64,000 nt of DNA from Thermoplasmata archaeon (GCA_027314165.1 DAHVCH010000010.1:20436-84435); one strand, 5' to 3'. Positions 42,301 through 50,012 are shown, counted from the stretch's first letter. Numbers and translations: made by a program. The notes: generated by a model from the letters alone, not told the origin.

Positions 42301-43479
42301 CTCCGCGAAGACGGGGTGGAGGAACTCGTAGGAGCCGTCCCAGGAGGCATTGCAGGAGTAGAACGCGAGGCAGGGCGGGGGGAAGGCCGCCATCGTGCCG
42401 GAGTCGGGCTCGCCCCAGGACATCGAGATGGTCTGGGTCACGTTGTGGGCGACCAGGAAGTCCACGGACTCGTAGACCGCGAGGGAGCTGTCCGAGGCGA
42501 AGGTGAGGTCGATCGTGGCCCCGGGGGCCATGGTGTCGACGACCTCGATGTCGAGCTGGGTCTCCCCGCCCCATCCGCTCGTGGTGGTGTTGTTGAGGTT
42601 GGCGGTGGTGCGCTCCGGGTAGAGGAAGTTGATCTTGGGGGTCGGAAGGCCGCATCCGGAGGCGAAGCCCGTGATGTCGCTCTGAGCCTGGGCCTGGGTG
42701 AAGCCGCTGTCGTAGGCGTCCACGATCCCCACCGTGACCCCTGCGCCGTTGTCCGTGGCGAGCACGGGGGTCTCGTTGTACTGGCCCTCGAGCTGGGAGA
42801 CGGTGTTCCCGCCGGGGAGGGAGCTGCAGGCGGCCGGGACCCCGGGGGGCGAAGGGGCGCGCAGGATGGGCGGGGCGGTGTCGAGCGGTTGGATCCCCAT
42901 GTGGTTGGTGAACCCGGTGAGCCCCGAGATGCCCAGCCCGCGCGGGACGACGACGCTCGAGGCGGGGCCGTAGGCCTCCGACCCGTCGGCGAGACGGTAC
43001 CGGTCGAAATGGGTGTGGAACGCGGCCCCGACGGAGGTCGACGGGCCGGAGATGGAGAACATCATGCGGTCGGCGCTGGGCGTCGCCTGGAGCCCGTAGG
43101 ACGCGTAGTACTGCTGGAGAGCCGAGACCTGGGCCGGGGTGGGGGAGAAGAGCGCTCGGTACTCGCTCGGGGTGAGGAAGTGGTGGTAGGAGGGAGAGCC
43201 CGGCGTGTAGAGGGTCTGGATGAGCTGGTCGAGGGCGCCCGGGTCCTGCGGGGGCAACGAGACCCCCACGGTGACGGGGGTGGTGCCGGGCAGAACTCCC
43301 TGGTCGACCGAGCCGGGGAACGACTGCACGAAGGAGGGAAGCATCGCCTCCACGGCCCCCTGCAGCGGCTCCTCGACAGGCGCGAGGAAGTTCGGAGATC
43401 CCGGGAAGACGACGGGGAGTGCCGCCAGGACGACGAGGCACACGGTGAAGCCGGTCAGGGCCGAGCGGAGGGTGCGCAT
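39385..43479 (-). CDS. Secreted S53 (sedolisin/kumamolisin) serine-carboxyl protease with PKD repeats
   Basis: A 1364-aa surface protease. A signal peptide (SALTGFTVCLVVLAALPVV) leads into an S53 activation domain (VGVSLPPQDPGALDQLIQTL, HHFLTPSEYRALFSPT). The catalytic domain has GGETQLDIEVVDTMAPGA (Glu and Asp), SMSWGEPDS, ASGDCGAYDG (oxyanion Asp) and the Ser motif SDGTSEATPIWAG near residue 505. Seven PKD-type repeats with W/FGDG cores follow (about 690-1290). A C-terminal membrane helix (SLVVLGIVAVVIVAAVAAAL) and a basic, Pro-rich tail end the protein. It is predicted to be anchored outside the cell and to digest protein, typically at acid pH for S53. A palindromic TATA-like GCTATTTTAGC (43501-43511) lies ~30 nt upstream. 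Confidence 0.92.
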   Translation of the reverse strand: MRTLRSALTGFTVCLVVLAALPVVFPGSPNFLAPVEEPLQGAVEAMLPSFVQSFPGSVDQGVLPGTTPVTVGVSLPPQDPGALDQLIQTLYTPGSPSYHHFLTPSEYRALFSPTPAQVSALQQYYASYGLQATPSADRMMFSISGPSTSVGAAFHTHFDRYRLADGSEAYGPASSVVVPRGLGISGLTGFTNHMGIQPLDTAPPILRAPSPPGVPAACSSLPGGNTVSQLEGQYNETPVLATDNGAGVTVGIVDAYDSGFTQAQAQSDITGFASGCGLPTPKINFLYPERTTANLNNTTTSGWGGETQLDIEVVDTMAPGATIDLTFASDSSLAVYESVDFLVAHNVTQTISMSWGEPDSGTMAAFPPPCLAFYSCNASWDGSYEFLHPVFAEAVAEGISPFAASGDCGAYDGTGILTTDYPASDPYVTDIGGTAFNNTGTTYGGEVGSNGNGKNCGGNAGDDGGGGPALWGRPFWQYGPGIPTGSTQRMTPDVAASSSDGTSEATPIWAGLTAVADEAHGGTGLGLLGPSLYSILRSSHYTKDFHDILVGNNGYAAGRAWDEDSGMGSPNIANLIPDLFRNQSQPPQPGTFSASLAVSPGNTATERFTTTVVGGTAPYRYDYVPTLYAGQWSTKSVLNYTYTGTGTFFPVVEVWDAHGNWTQSFPQQVEIGGTVLTPTLAVTSTSVTLGSPVAYTTTVSGGTRPYLYTYQWGDGSYGYNETATGIHTYYATGTYCATVEVLDSAATTDGGWAKAPCVTVTRGAPGALSASFVPSASSGTAWLHVNFTSTVSGGTGPYTYTWTFGDGSTPSVLAYPSHVYTRPGTFQANLTVSDSAATTVGATPWNITVASPPLTASLVATPTTGQKPLTVSFTSAHTGGTPAYTFLWSFGDGAPGSQAQDPSHIYNASGTYPVVLRISDSLSNLAYAYTNITVLNYPLLVATATASAGTGPVPLAVAFTGGATGGYGTYAWAWKFGDGGTSTVQSPTHTYLTTGTFPVVVAVTDQQPVTAYAYLNVTVTPAPLLVNASALPQAGTAPLAVTFNGTGYGGVAPYTWSWNFGDGSAASLLQNPSHVYATVGTYTATLTVTDSKGTVATGTSLTITVNPYTVTATATGPTVLTVGAPGHFAVNGSGGVAPYTFAWTFGDGATSTLQYPSHSYASVGTFPVTVVATDSAGVSSVATTLSVKVASVAPLVVTMGGTGSVHVGSPASLWAEATGGTGSYSYFWSFGDGQTASTSSANTTTHVYTSTCTCEVTVTVTDSAGSIATSAPPFPVDVTATLMVQQQGSQGLSLVVLGIVAVVIVAAVAAALLLRRRSKRSPPPAEMTPYPGYGAPPTAVNWGGPPASGPYGPGGGPPAPPPTG

Positions 43480-43500
43480 CGTCCCGTCCGACCGACGCGT

Positions 43501-43511
43501 GCTATTTTAGC
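43501..43511. promoter_or_regulatory. TATA-like palindrome upstream of the S53 protease
   Basis: GCTATTTTAGC (GCTAAAATAGC on the minus strand), about 30 nt before the ATG at 43479; spacing fits a leaderless transcript. Confidence 0.55.
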
Positions 43512-43601
43512 GCATGGTCGGGCGGCGCGGCCCCGTCCCCCGGAGCGTAGGGGGGCGCGATACGCGGAGGGGGGCGCGGGAAAGCGTGCGAGAGGCGCGG
43601 G

Positions 43602-45329
43602 TCAGTACATCGCGCGCTCGCGGTACGGTCCGAAGACCTCCTGCAGCGCGACGACGATCTCCCCGAGCGTCGCCTTGGCCTTCACCGCCTCCAGGATGGG
43701 GGGCATGGTGTTGCCGGTCTCGGTAGCGGCGACCTTCTTCAGACGGTCGAGCGAGGCCTCCCACTTCTTCTTGTCGCGCGAGGCGCGCAACCGCGCCAGC
43801 CGCCGGGACTGCGCCTCACGCGCCTCCTCGGTGATGCGGAGCGGGGGCACCGAGACGGAGCCCTCGACCTTGTAGGCGTTCACGCCCACGATCTTCCGCT
43901 CGCCCTGCTCCACCTGGCGCTGGAACTTGAAGGACGCCTCCTGGATCTCGCGCTGGAAGAACCCGCGCTCGATCCCCGCCACGACGCCGCCCATCGCGTC
44001 CACCTGGTCGAAGTAGCGGTTCGCTTCCTCCTCCATGCGGTCCGTGAGCCACTCGACGTAGTACGAACCTCCGAACGGGTCCACCCAGTCGGTGACCCCG
44101 CTCTCCTCCGCGATGATCTGCTGCGTCCGGAGCGCGATGCGGACCGCGTCCTCCGTGGGGAGCTGCAGGGCCTCGTCGTAGGAGTTCGTGTGCAGCGACT
44201 GCGTCCCGCCCAGGACCCCGGCGAGCGCCTGGAGGGCCGTCCGGACGATGTTCAGCTCCGGTTGCTGCGCGGTGCAGGAGCAGCCGGCGGTCTGGGTGTG
44301 GAAGCGCATCCACCAGGAGCGCTCCTTCTTCGCCCCGTACCGCCCGCGCATCCGTTCGGCCCAGATGCGGCGCGCCGCCCGGAACTTCGCGATCTCCTCG
44401 AAGAAGTCGGTGTGGGAGTTGAAGAAGAAGGAGATGCGGGGAGCGAACTCGTCGATGTCGAGCCCGCGCTTCACGGCCTCCTCGACGTAGGCGAAGCCGT
44501 CGGCCAGCGTGAACGCGAGCTCCTGGACCGCGGTCGAACCCGCCTCCCGGATGTGGTAGCCCGAGACCGAGATCGGGTTCCAGCGCGGCATGTTCTCGGT
44601 CGCGAACTCCACCGTGTCCGTGACGAGGCGGAGGGCCGGGCGCGGGGGGAAGAGGAACTCCTTCTGCGCGATGTACTCCTTCAGGATGTCGTTCTGCGTC
44701 GTGCCGCCCAGGGCGCCCATCGGCGTCCCGTGGGACTCCGCCGTCGCGATGTACATCGCCCAGAGGATCGACGCGGGGGCGTTGATGGTCATCGAGGTCG
44801 TGACCTGCTCGAGCGGGATGCCCTTCAGCAGGCGGACCATGTCCTCGAGCGAGGAGACGTTCACCCCGCACTTCCCCACCTCCCCCAGGGCCTCCTTGTG
44901 GTCGGCGTCGAGGCCGTAGAGCGTGGGGTCGTCGAACGCGATGGAGAGCCCGCTCTCGCCGTGCTTCAGCAGGTAGTGGAAGCGGCGGTTCGTGTCCTCC
45001 GGGGTGCCGAACCCCGCGAACATCCGCATGGACCAGACGCGGCCCTTGTACATCGTGGAGTGTACCCCGCGAAGGTACGGGTACTGCCCGGGGAACCCGA
45101 TCCGCTCGAACGGGCGGCGGGAGTTGACCGGGGTGTAGAGCCGCTCGATCGGCACCCAGGAGAGGTTCTCGAAGCGGTCGCGCCGCTCCGGGCCCTTCTG
45201 GAGGGCCGGGCGCAGCGTCTCCTCCTCCCAGGTCCGCTCCGCCTGCGCGAGCGGGGCGAGCTCAGGAGGGACCTTAGCGGTGCCCTCCGCGGGGGGCGTC
45301 GTCGGAACCGAGGCCTTCGTCCCCGCCAT
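43602..45329 (-). CDS. Coenzyme B12-dependent acyl-CoA mutase large subunit (methylmalonyl-/isobutyryl-CoA mutase family)
   Basis: A 575-aa catalytic (TIM-barrel) subunit of the MCM family; the B12-binding domain is absent and must be a separate protein. Family motifs include SGLSIAFDDPTLYGLDAD, TTSMTINAPASILWAMY, ISVSGYHIREAGSTAVQELA and RFHTQTAGCSCTAQQP. At the two substrate-specificity positions it has Phe (SMRMFAGFG) and Gln (KEYIAQKEF), which from memory match isobutyryl-CoA mutase (Phe/Gln) rather than methylmalonyl-CoA mutase (Tyr/Arg). Default annotation would be methylmalonyl-CoA mutase. A minus-strand T-run and TATA-like patch lie ~25 nt before the ATG. Confidence 0.85.
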   Translation of the reverse strand: MAGTKASVPTTPPAEGTAKVPPELAPLAQAERTWEEETLRPALQKGPERRDRFENLSWVPIERLYTPVNSRRPFERIGFPGQYPYLRGVHSTMYKGRVWSMRMFAGFGTPEDTNRRFHYLLKHGESGLSIAFDDPTLYGLDADHKEALGEVGKCGVNVSSLEDMVRLLKGIPLEQVTTSMTINAPASILWAMYIATAESHGTPMGALGGTTQNDILKEYIAQKEFLFPPRPALRLVTDTVEFATENMPRWNPISVSGYHIREAGSTAVQELAFTLADGFAYVEEAVKRGLDIDEFAPRISFFFNSHTDFFEEIAKFRAARRIWAERMRGRYGAKKERSWWMRFHTQTAGCSCTAQQPELNIVRTALQALAGVLGGTQSLHTNSYDEALQLPTEDAVRIALRTQQIIAEESGVTDWVDPFGGSYYVEWLTDRMEEEANRYFDQVDAMGGVVAGIERGFFQREIQEASFKFQRQVEQGERKIVGVNAYKVEGSVSVPPLRITEEAREAQSRRLARLRASRDKKKWEASLDRLKKVAATETGNTMPPILEAVKAKATLGEIVVALQEVFGPYRERAMY

Positions 45330-45353
45330 CGGGAGAGGGACCGTCCCGAGGGC

Positions 45354-45360
45354 AAAAAAA
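45354..45360 (-). terminator. Poly-T tract after dph6 (possible U-rich terminator)
   Basis: Seven consecutive T on the minus strand, 36 nt after the dph6 stop and 25 nt before the mutase ATG. U-tracts are the archaeal terminator signal used with aCPSF1. The same tract could instead act as a T-rich promoter element for the mutase gene. Confidence 0.4.
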
Positions 45361-45395
45361 GGTGGCGTCAGGGGGTCGTCGGACCCCTCGGAGCC

Positions 45396-46079
45396 TCAGC
45401 GCGTCCAGCGGGCCCCGTCGATGACCCAGGTCGAGGCGCTCCCGCGGGTCTCCACGTGGCTCGACAGGACCGAGATCCTCCCGCGGAAGAACGGGGCCCC
45501 GATGACGAACGTCTCGTACTCCCCTCCCTCTCCAGCGAGGTTGAACTCCCGGATCGACCTCGCGCGCTCCCGGAGGGTCCCCAAGACCTGCTCGTCCAGT
45601 CTCTGGCCCAGGAGCTCCGGGCCGAGCGCCTCCGTCGCCACGTGGGCGATGCGGATGTCGAGACCGCTCGAGATCTCCTCCTCCACGACCCGGGCGGGGT
45701 CCACCCTCCAGAGCGGAGCGAACACGGAGAGCCCGAGGTCGTGGGCGACGCGGTGGAGCCGCGCCCACTGGTAGGAGGACCCGACGGCCCCCGCGCAGAC
45801 CCCCTTGAGCCCGGCCCTCTTCACCGGTTCGAGGGCGATCTCGAGCGCCTCGAGCTCGGCCTCCTCGCCCTTCCCATCGACCGGCACCCTTCGGAGCCGC
45901 TTCTTCCAGGCCTGCGCGAGGAGCGGCACCCACCGGAGGTTCGGGGTGTGGAACATCCAGGCGTCCGGCTCCGAGGGCTCGAGCGTGATGAGCTCCTCGA
46001 CGGTCCAGCCCCAGTTCTCCAGGAGGGACGCGGCGTGGAGGGAGTCCTTGCCTCCGGAGAGAAGGGCCGCGACCTTCAC
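45396..46079 (-). CDS. dph6: Diphthine--ammonia ligase (Dph6 family)
   Basis: A 227-aa PP-loop ATPase that amidates diphthine on elongation factor 2. The PP-loop KVAALLSGGKDSLHAASLLE is at residues 2-21. GVCAGAVGSSYQWARLHRVA and APLWRVDPARVVEEEI follow, and NLAGEGGEYETFVIGAPFF is the family's late signature. The start is a GTG overlapping the purL stop by 4 nt, so it belongs to the purS-purL-dph6 operon. The GTG is favoured because the PP-loop begins immediately. Confidence 0.93.
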   Translation of the reverse strand: MKVAALLSGGKDSLHAASLLENWGWTVEELITLEPSEPDAWMFHTPNLRWVPLLAQAWKKRLRRVPVDGKGEEAELEALEIALEPVKRAGLKGVCAGAVGSSYQWARLHRVAHDLGLSVFAPLWRVDPARVVEEEISSGLDIRIAHVATEALGPELLGQRLDEQVLGTLRERARSIREFNLAGEGGEYETFVIGAPFFRGRISVLSSHVETRGSASTWVIDGARWTR

Positions 46080-48474
46080 GCCCGACCCCTTGGCCTCGAG
46101 CGCCGGCGGGCCCGCTTCTCGCCTGACCCCAGCCCGCCCCGCCACCGGTCGTAGAGCCCCTTGAGGTCGACGGAGGCGAACACCCGCTCTCCCCGGCGGA
46201 AGACCCCCCTGCCCTGGGTGACGCTCCCCAGCCGGAGCCAGGGCATCCCGGTCAGGCCCCGCTCGAAGGCCTCCTGGTCCTCCGGTCGGACCTCGACCAC
46301 GAAACGTGAACCTCCCTCGGCGATGAGCATTTGCCACGCCTCGATGCCCTGCTCCAGCGCGAGGTCGACATCGAATCCCAGCGCCCCCCCGAACGCCATC
46401 TCCGGCAGAGCGACGGCGAGCCCTCCCTCGGAGATGTCGTGGCAGGAGCGAAGCTGGCCGCGGGCCCCGAGCGAGAGGAGCCGCTCGCCGATCTCCCGCG
46501 TGAGGGAGCCCTGGTAGGGGGACGTGCGCGTGGCGTGGCCCCCGAAGACCCGGACGTAGAGGGAGCCCCCGAGGCCCGGGTCGGTCGGCCCCACCAGGTA
46601 GAGCGAGTTCCCGGCCTCCTTCAGGTCGGAGCTCACGCGACGCCGTACGTCGGGCACGATCCCCGTGGCCATGACCACGGGCGTGGGCGGGATCGCCGCC
46701 CCGAGTCCTCCGTTGTAGAAGCTGACGTTACCGGACGGGACGGCCATGCCGAGGTCCCGGGCCGCTTCGGCCAGGCCGGCGACGACGGCGTTGAAGTCGC
46801 CCAGGACCCGAGGGTCTTCCGGGTTGCCGAAGTTGAGGCAGTTGGTGAGGGCGATCGGCGTGCGCCGACCGCGTAGAGGTTCCGGGCCGCTTCCTCCACC
46901 ACCGCTTGGCCCCCGCGCCGGGGGTCCGTCGCGCAGAGGAAGGGCTGGCTCCCGACGGCGACCGCGAGCCCCAGGTACCCGGGAGGGTCGACCTGGAGGA
47001 CCGCCGCGTCGGCGTGGGAGGGCGTGGAGAGCGTGCCCACGAGCGGCTTGCCCACGGTGCGTCCCTGCACCTCGTGGTCGTAGACCCGGATGACCGGTTC
47101 ACGGCTGACCATGTCCGGGTGCAGGAGGAGCCGCTCGACCACTTCGGTGCCGTCGCGGCCGAAGGGGGGAGAGGGCTCGTGGCGGGGCGGAGGCGGGGCG
47201 GCCAGCGAGCGAGAGGCCGGCGGAGGGTCGACGCGGAAGGCGAGTTCCAGGTCCGCCACGAGCTCCCCGTGGAAGTAGAGCCTCTCCCGTTCGCCCCGGA
47301 CGGAGCGACCAACGACGGTCGCGGGAACGTCGTGCTTCGCGAAGATGGCCAGGAGCTCCTTCACGTTGGAGCTCTCCACCGCCATGAGCATCCGCTCCTG
47401 GCTCTCCGAGATCCAGATCTCCCAGGGCGACATCCCGGTCTCTCGCAGCGGCACGCGGTCCAGGTGGACCTCGGAGCCCAGCCCTCCCGCGTGGGCGAGC
47501 TCTCCCGAAGCGCTCGCGAGGCCTCCCCCGCCCAGGTCCTTCATCCCGGCGACCAGGCCCGCTTCCACCGCCTCGAGGACGGCGTGGACGAGCGGCTCCT
47601 TCATGATCGCGTTCCCGAGCTGGACCGCGCCGCGGTCCTCCTTCTCGCTCTTCGAGGAGAGCTCCCGGGAGGCGAAGGCCACTCCCCCGAGGCCGTCCTT
47701 CCCGGTGAGTCCCCCCGCGAGGACGAGCTCCTGGCCGGCGGCGGTGGCCCGGTTCGGGCGCAGGTTCCGGCGGGGAAGCACCCCGACGCACCCCACGTTC
47801 ACGAGCGGGTTCACCGTGTAGGCCGGGTCGAAGGTGATCGACCCCGCGACGGTGGGCACCCCCACGCGGTTGCCGTAGTCGCGGATGCCCGCGATGACGT
47901 TCGCGAAGAGGTACTGGGGATGCTTGACCCCCCCGGGGAGCCGGGAGAGCGGAAGGTCCAGGGGCCCGAAGAAGAGCGGGTCCGCGAGCGCGACGGGCTT
48001 CGCTCCCATCGCGAGCACGTCACGGAGGATGCCCCCGATCCCGGTGGCGGCCCCTCCGTAGGGCTCGACCGCGCTCGGGTGGTTGTGCGACTCGATCCTC
48101 AGGGCGTAGGCGAGCTCGTCGTTGAGCACCATCACGCCGGCGTCGCCGCGGGCGAGCACCCGCGGGTCGGGGGGCAACGAACCGAAGTGCTTCACCAGGA
48201 ACGGTCGGGAGGACTTGTACGAGCAGTGCTCGCTCCACGACTGGGCGAGGCCCGCGAGCTCGACCTGCGTCGGGTCGCGCCCCTCCTTCTGGAAGTACTC
48301 CTGGAGTCGGGAGAGCTCCGAGGGGGAGAACCCGAGGGAGAGGGACTTGCTCGTGCGCAGGAGCTCCTGGGCGGAAGCGCCGCGGAAATGTACGAAGGGG
48401 CCGACGAGCGGGCCGGGCGTGGCCCGTCCCCGGCCTCGCGATCTGCTCTCAACGACCGGTCGCGCCGCCCGCAT
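46076..48474 (-). pseudogene. purL: Phosphoribosylformylglycinamidine synthase II (purL), interrupted by a single frameshift
   Basis: The full PurL sequence is present but split over two frames. The 5' frame (from the ATG at 48474) runs through WSEHCSYKSSRPFL, RIESHNHPSAVEPYGGAATG and VAGMKDLGGGGLASA to NLYAVGAR at about 46862, then becomes nonsense. Reading on in a shifted frame gives PIALTNCLNFGNPEDPRVLG and joins the 3' frame MAVPSGNVSFYNGG to the stop at 46076 (SCHDISEGGLAVALPEMAFG). A one-base deletion between about 46856 and 46866 explains this. The rest is intact, so a sequencing or assembly error is as likely as a real mutation in this purine-pathway gene. It overlaps purS by 26 nt upstream and dph6 by 4 nt downstream. 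Confidence 0.9.
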
Positions 48475-48742
48475 GGATCTCGACCCGATGGATGACGGGG
48501 TTCGCCAGGAGGCGTTCCACCGCGACCTCGGCCCGGTGCCTCGCCTCGGTGGCGTCCACGTTGGAGAACTCTAGAGTGTAGGACCGTGCAACCCCGACCC
48601 GCTGGAGTCCCTTCAAGCCCAGGAGGTCCAGGGCCTTCTTGACGGCCTCCGCCTCGGCGTCCATGACCCCGGGCTTGAGCTCGACGCGCACCTCGACGCG
48701 GCGGATCTTCCTCGGCGCCGCCTTCGGGGCCGCCCTCGCCAC
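48449..48742 (-). CDS. purS: Phosphoribosylformylglycinamidine synthase, PurS subunit
   Basis: A 97-aa protein. VRVELKPGVMDAEAEAVKKA is the classic PurS N-terminal strand-helix, ALDLLGLKGLQRVGVARSYT and the closing NPVIHRVEIH follow. PurS joins PurL and the glutaminase PurQ to convert FGAR to FGAM. The GTG at 48742 has GGAGG about 8 nt upstream. A TATA-like TTTATAA at 48782-48788 serves this gene and its divergent neighbour. purQ is not seen nearby. Confidence 0.93.
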   Translation of the reverse strand: MARAAPKAAPRKIRRVEVRVELKPGVMDAEAEAVKKALDLLGLKGLQRVGVARSYTLEFSNVDATEARHRAEVAVERLLANPVIHRVEIHAGGATGR

Positions 48743-48780
48743 CTGCTTCCGCCTCCGAGGTGGCTCGGCACTGCCGGAAT

Positions 48781-48822
48781 GTTTATAAGTGCGAGGCAGA
48801 GAAATGCGCGAAAGGCTTAATT
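48781..48822. promoter_or_regulatory. Divergent promoter region between purS and the 57-aa gene
   Basis: GTTTATAAGT (48781-48790) is nearly palindromic and TATA-like on both strands; its minus-strand reading CTTATAAAC precedes purS. A second element, GCTTAATT (48815-48822), is the better placed box for the plus-strand gene. Confidence 0.5.
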
Positions 48823-48865
48823 GGATGTTTTTGTCCCCACCTCGCCTTCGGGAGGTCTCTCGTCA

Positions 48866-49039
48866 GTGGAGGAACTCATTCTCTCCGTGGAGTTTCTGCG
48901 GTCCAAGCAGAAGGTCGTCGCCCGGGTGGCCAGCGAGGCGGGAGGGGTCCGGGAGTACAGCGGACCTTCCCCCGGCGAGGTCATCGATTTGGTGGTTGAC
49001 GATCTCCGCGAAGAGTTCGAGTCCGCTCCACCGAGCTAG
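48866..49039 (+). CDS. Small 57-aa acidic protein, unknown function
   Basis: From GTG 48866 the product starts VEELILSVEFLRSKQKVVAR and ends DLVVDDLREEFESAPPS: an amphipathic helix, a short strand pair and an acidic helix. I do not recognise a family. GGAGG at 48851-48855 sits 10 nt before this GTG, so I prefer it to the TTG at 48821, which overlaps a TATA-like box. It is the first gene of the plus-strand run leading to UPF0147 and the rpo operon. Confidence 0.55.
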   Translation: MEELILSVEFLRSKQKVVARVASEAGGVREYSGPSPGEVIDLVVDDLREEFESAPPS

Positions 49040-49078
49040 GTCGTCCGAAGGATGTCGCGGGCCCGGAGTACGGGAGGC

Positions 49079-49423
49079 ATGCCGAAGTCAGGCGGGGGGA
49101 ACCCGCCCGTAAGCGCTGCGGTCGAGGGAGCCTTCACGAAAGTTTGGGGCGAGGACTCGGTCGTCGCCCTGGTCGCCTTGAAGGTCGAGACCAGCGAGGC
49201 CGACCACGTCGCGAGCGAAGCTTCGAAGTTCCCCGAGGTGGAGGACGTCTTCCTCGTGACCGGCGACACCGACATCATGCTGAAGGTCCGCTTCGTCAAC
49301 TACCACGAGCTCAAGGAGTTCGTGATCCGCCGGCTCCCCGACGTGAAGGGGATCCGCGAGTCGAAGACGCTCCTCGTGGTCACCGCCTACAAGGAAGCCG
49401 GAGAGCGCAAGGGGCAACCATGA
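49079..49423 (+). CDS. Stand-alone Lrp/AsnC-type ligand-binding (RAM) domain protein
   Basis: A 114-aa protein lacking the DNA-binding HTH of Lrp. The RAM/ACT-like domain runs from VVALVALKVETSEADHVASE through FPEVEDVFLVTGDTDIMLKV to the C-terminal helix and strand (LPDVKGIRESKTLLVVTAYK). Such proteins (SmtB/Lrp-RAM singles) bind amino acids and may pair with full Lrp regulators. A start at 49052 is also possible; 49079 has GGAG ten bases upstream. It overlaps the UPF0147 gene (ATGA). Confidence 0.8.
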   Translation: MPKSGGGNPPVSAAVEGAFTKVWGEDSVVALVALKVETSEADHVASEASKFPEVEDVFLVTGDTDIMLKVRFVNYHELKEFVIRRLPDVKGIRESKTLLVVTAYKEAGERKGQP

Positions 49424-49818
49424 GCGTCTCCTCCTCCTCCTCCTCTTCCGCCTCGTCCTCGTCTCCCAGCTCTCCGAACGCGGGCTCTCCCCGGCCGGGC
49501 TCCACCGCGGGCACGCCGAAGGTCCCCGCGAGCGCGGTCGCGACGAGCCCCGCCACCCCGGCGTTCCCCGCGAACCCCGCCCTGGAGAAGGTGCTGGTCA
49601 TGCTCGGTCAGATGGCCGAGGACGGCTCCCTCCCCCGGAACATCCGGCGCGGCGCCCAGGGCGCACGCGAGGCCATCACGAAGGGGAGCTCCGCCATCGA
49701 TGTCCGCGTCGCGGGGGCCGTCAGCCTCCTCGACGATCTCGCCAACGACTCGAACCTCCCGGTGCATGGACGAACGGCGATCTGGGCCTTGATCAGCCAA
49801 CTGGAGAGCCTCCAGTGA
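49420..49818 (+). CDS. UPF0147 family protein
   Basis: A 132-aa protein. After a Ser/Pro/Ala-rich N-terminus (about 50 residues), the conserved core has KVLVMLGQMAEDGSLPRNIR and RVAGAVSLLDDLANDSNLPV with a C-terminal IWALISQLES. UPF0147 is an archaeal helical family of unknown role. The normal family length is about 80-90 aa; the low-complexity N-terminus is an addition here. It is translated after the RAM protein by a 4-nt overlap, and the tRNA-Lys gene follows 62 bp downstream. Confidence 0.82.
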   Translation: MSVSSSSSSSASSSSPSSPNAGSPRPGSTAGTPKVPASAVATSPATPAFPANPALEKVLVMLGQMAEDGSLPRNIRRGAQGAREAITKGSSAIDVRVAGAVSLLDDLANDSNLPVHGRTAIWALISQLESLQ

Positions 49819-49843
49819 GCCCCAAGCCATCGGGAAGAGTTAT

Positions 49844-49851
49844 GCCCCGGG
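49844..49851 (+). promoter_or_regulatory. TATA-like element before tRNA-Lys
   Basis: AGTTATGC-type element about 30-35 nt upstream of the tRNA-Lys 5' end, in GC-rich surroundings; fits a tRNA promoter. Confidence 0.4.
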
Positions 49852-49901
49852 CGCTGCTGCCCGCTCTTCGGGCTGAAGGTGGGCCCGTAGCTCAGGTCGG
49901 T

Positions 49902-49932
49902 AGGACGGGAGTAACCTCTCCCGCCCCGATGA
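49902..49932 (+). other. tRNA-Lys D-loop intron (position 20/21)
   Basis: 31 nt. The central helix GTCG/CGAT (49896-49899 with 49927-49930, one G-U) is flanked by bulges GTA (49900-49902) and GAA (49931-49933). The intron body is a stem CGGGAG/CTCCCG (49906-49911 with 49918-49923) plus GG/CC. The exact boundary could slide by one base with the same mature sequence. Confidence 0.7.
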
Positions 49933-49971
49933 AGAGCACCCGGCTTTTAACCGGGTGGTCCGGGGTTCGAA

Positions 49972-50012
49972 AGGTCTCCAGGTCCCCACGTCCGGGGAAC
50001 GAGGCCCGAAGC
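49972..50012 (+). other. tRNA-Lys T-loop intron (position 59/60)
   Basis: 41 nt. The junction is a textbook bulge-helix-bulge: T-stem, 4-bp central helix TTCG/CGAA (49966-49969 with 50007... to 50010), bulges AAA (49970-49972) and GCT (50011-50013), and a 6-bp inner helix GGTCTC/GAGGCC (49973-49978 with 50001-50006). Both predicted cuts fall after the second bulge base. Confidence 0.85.
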
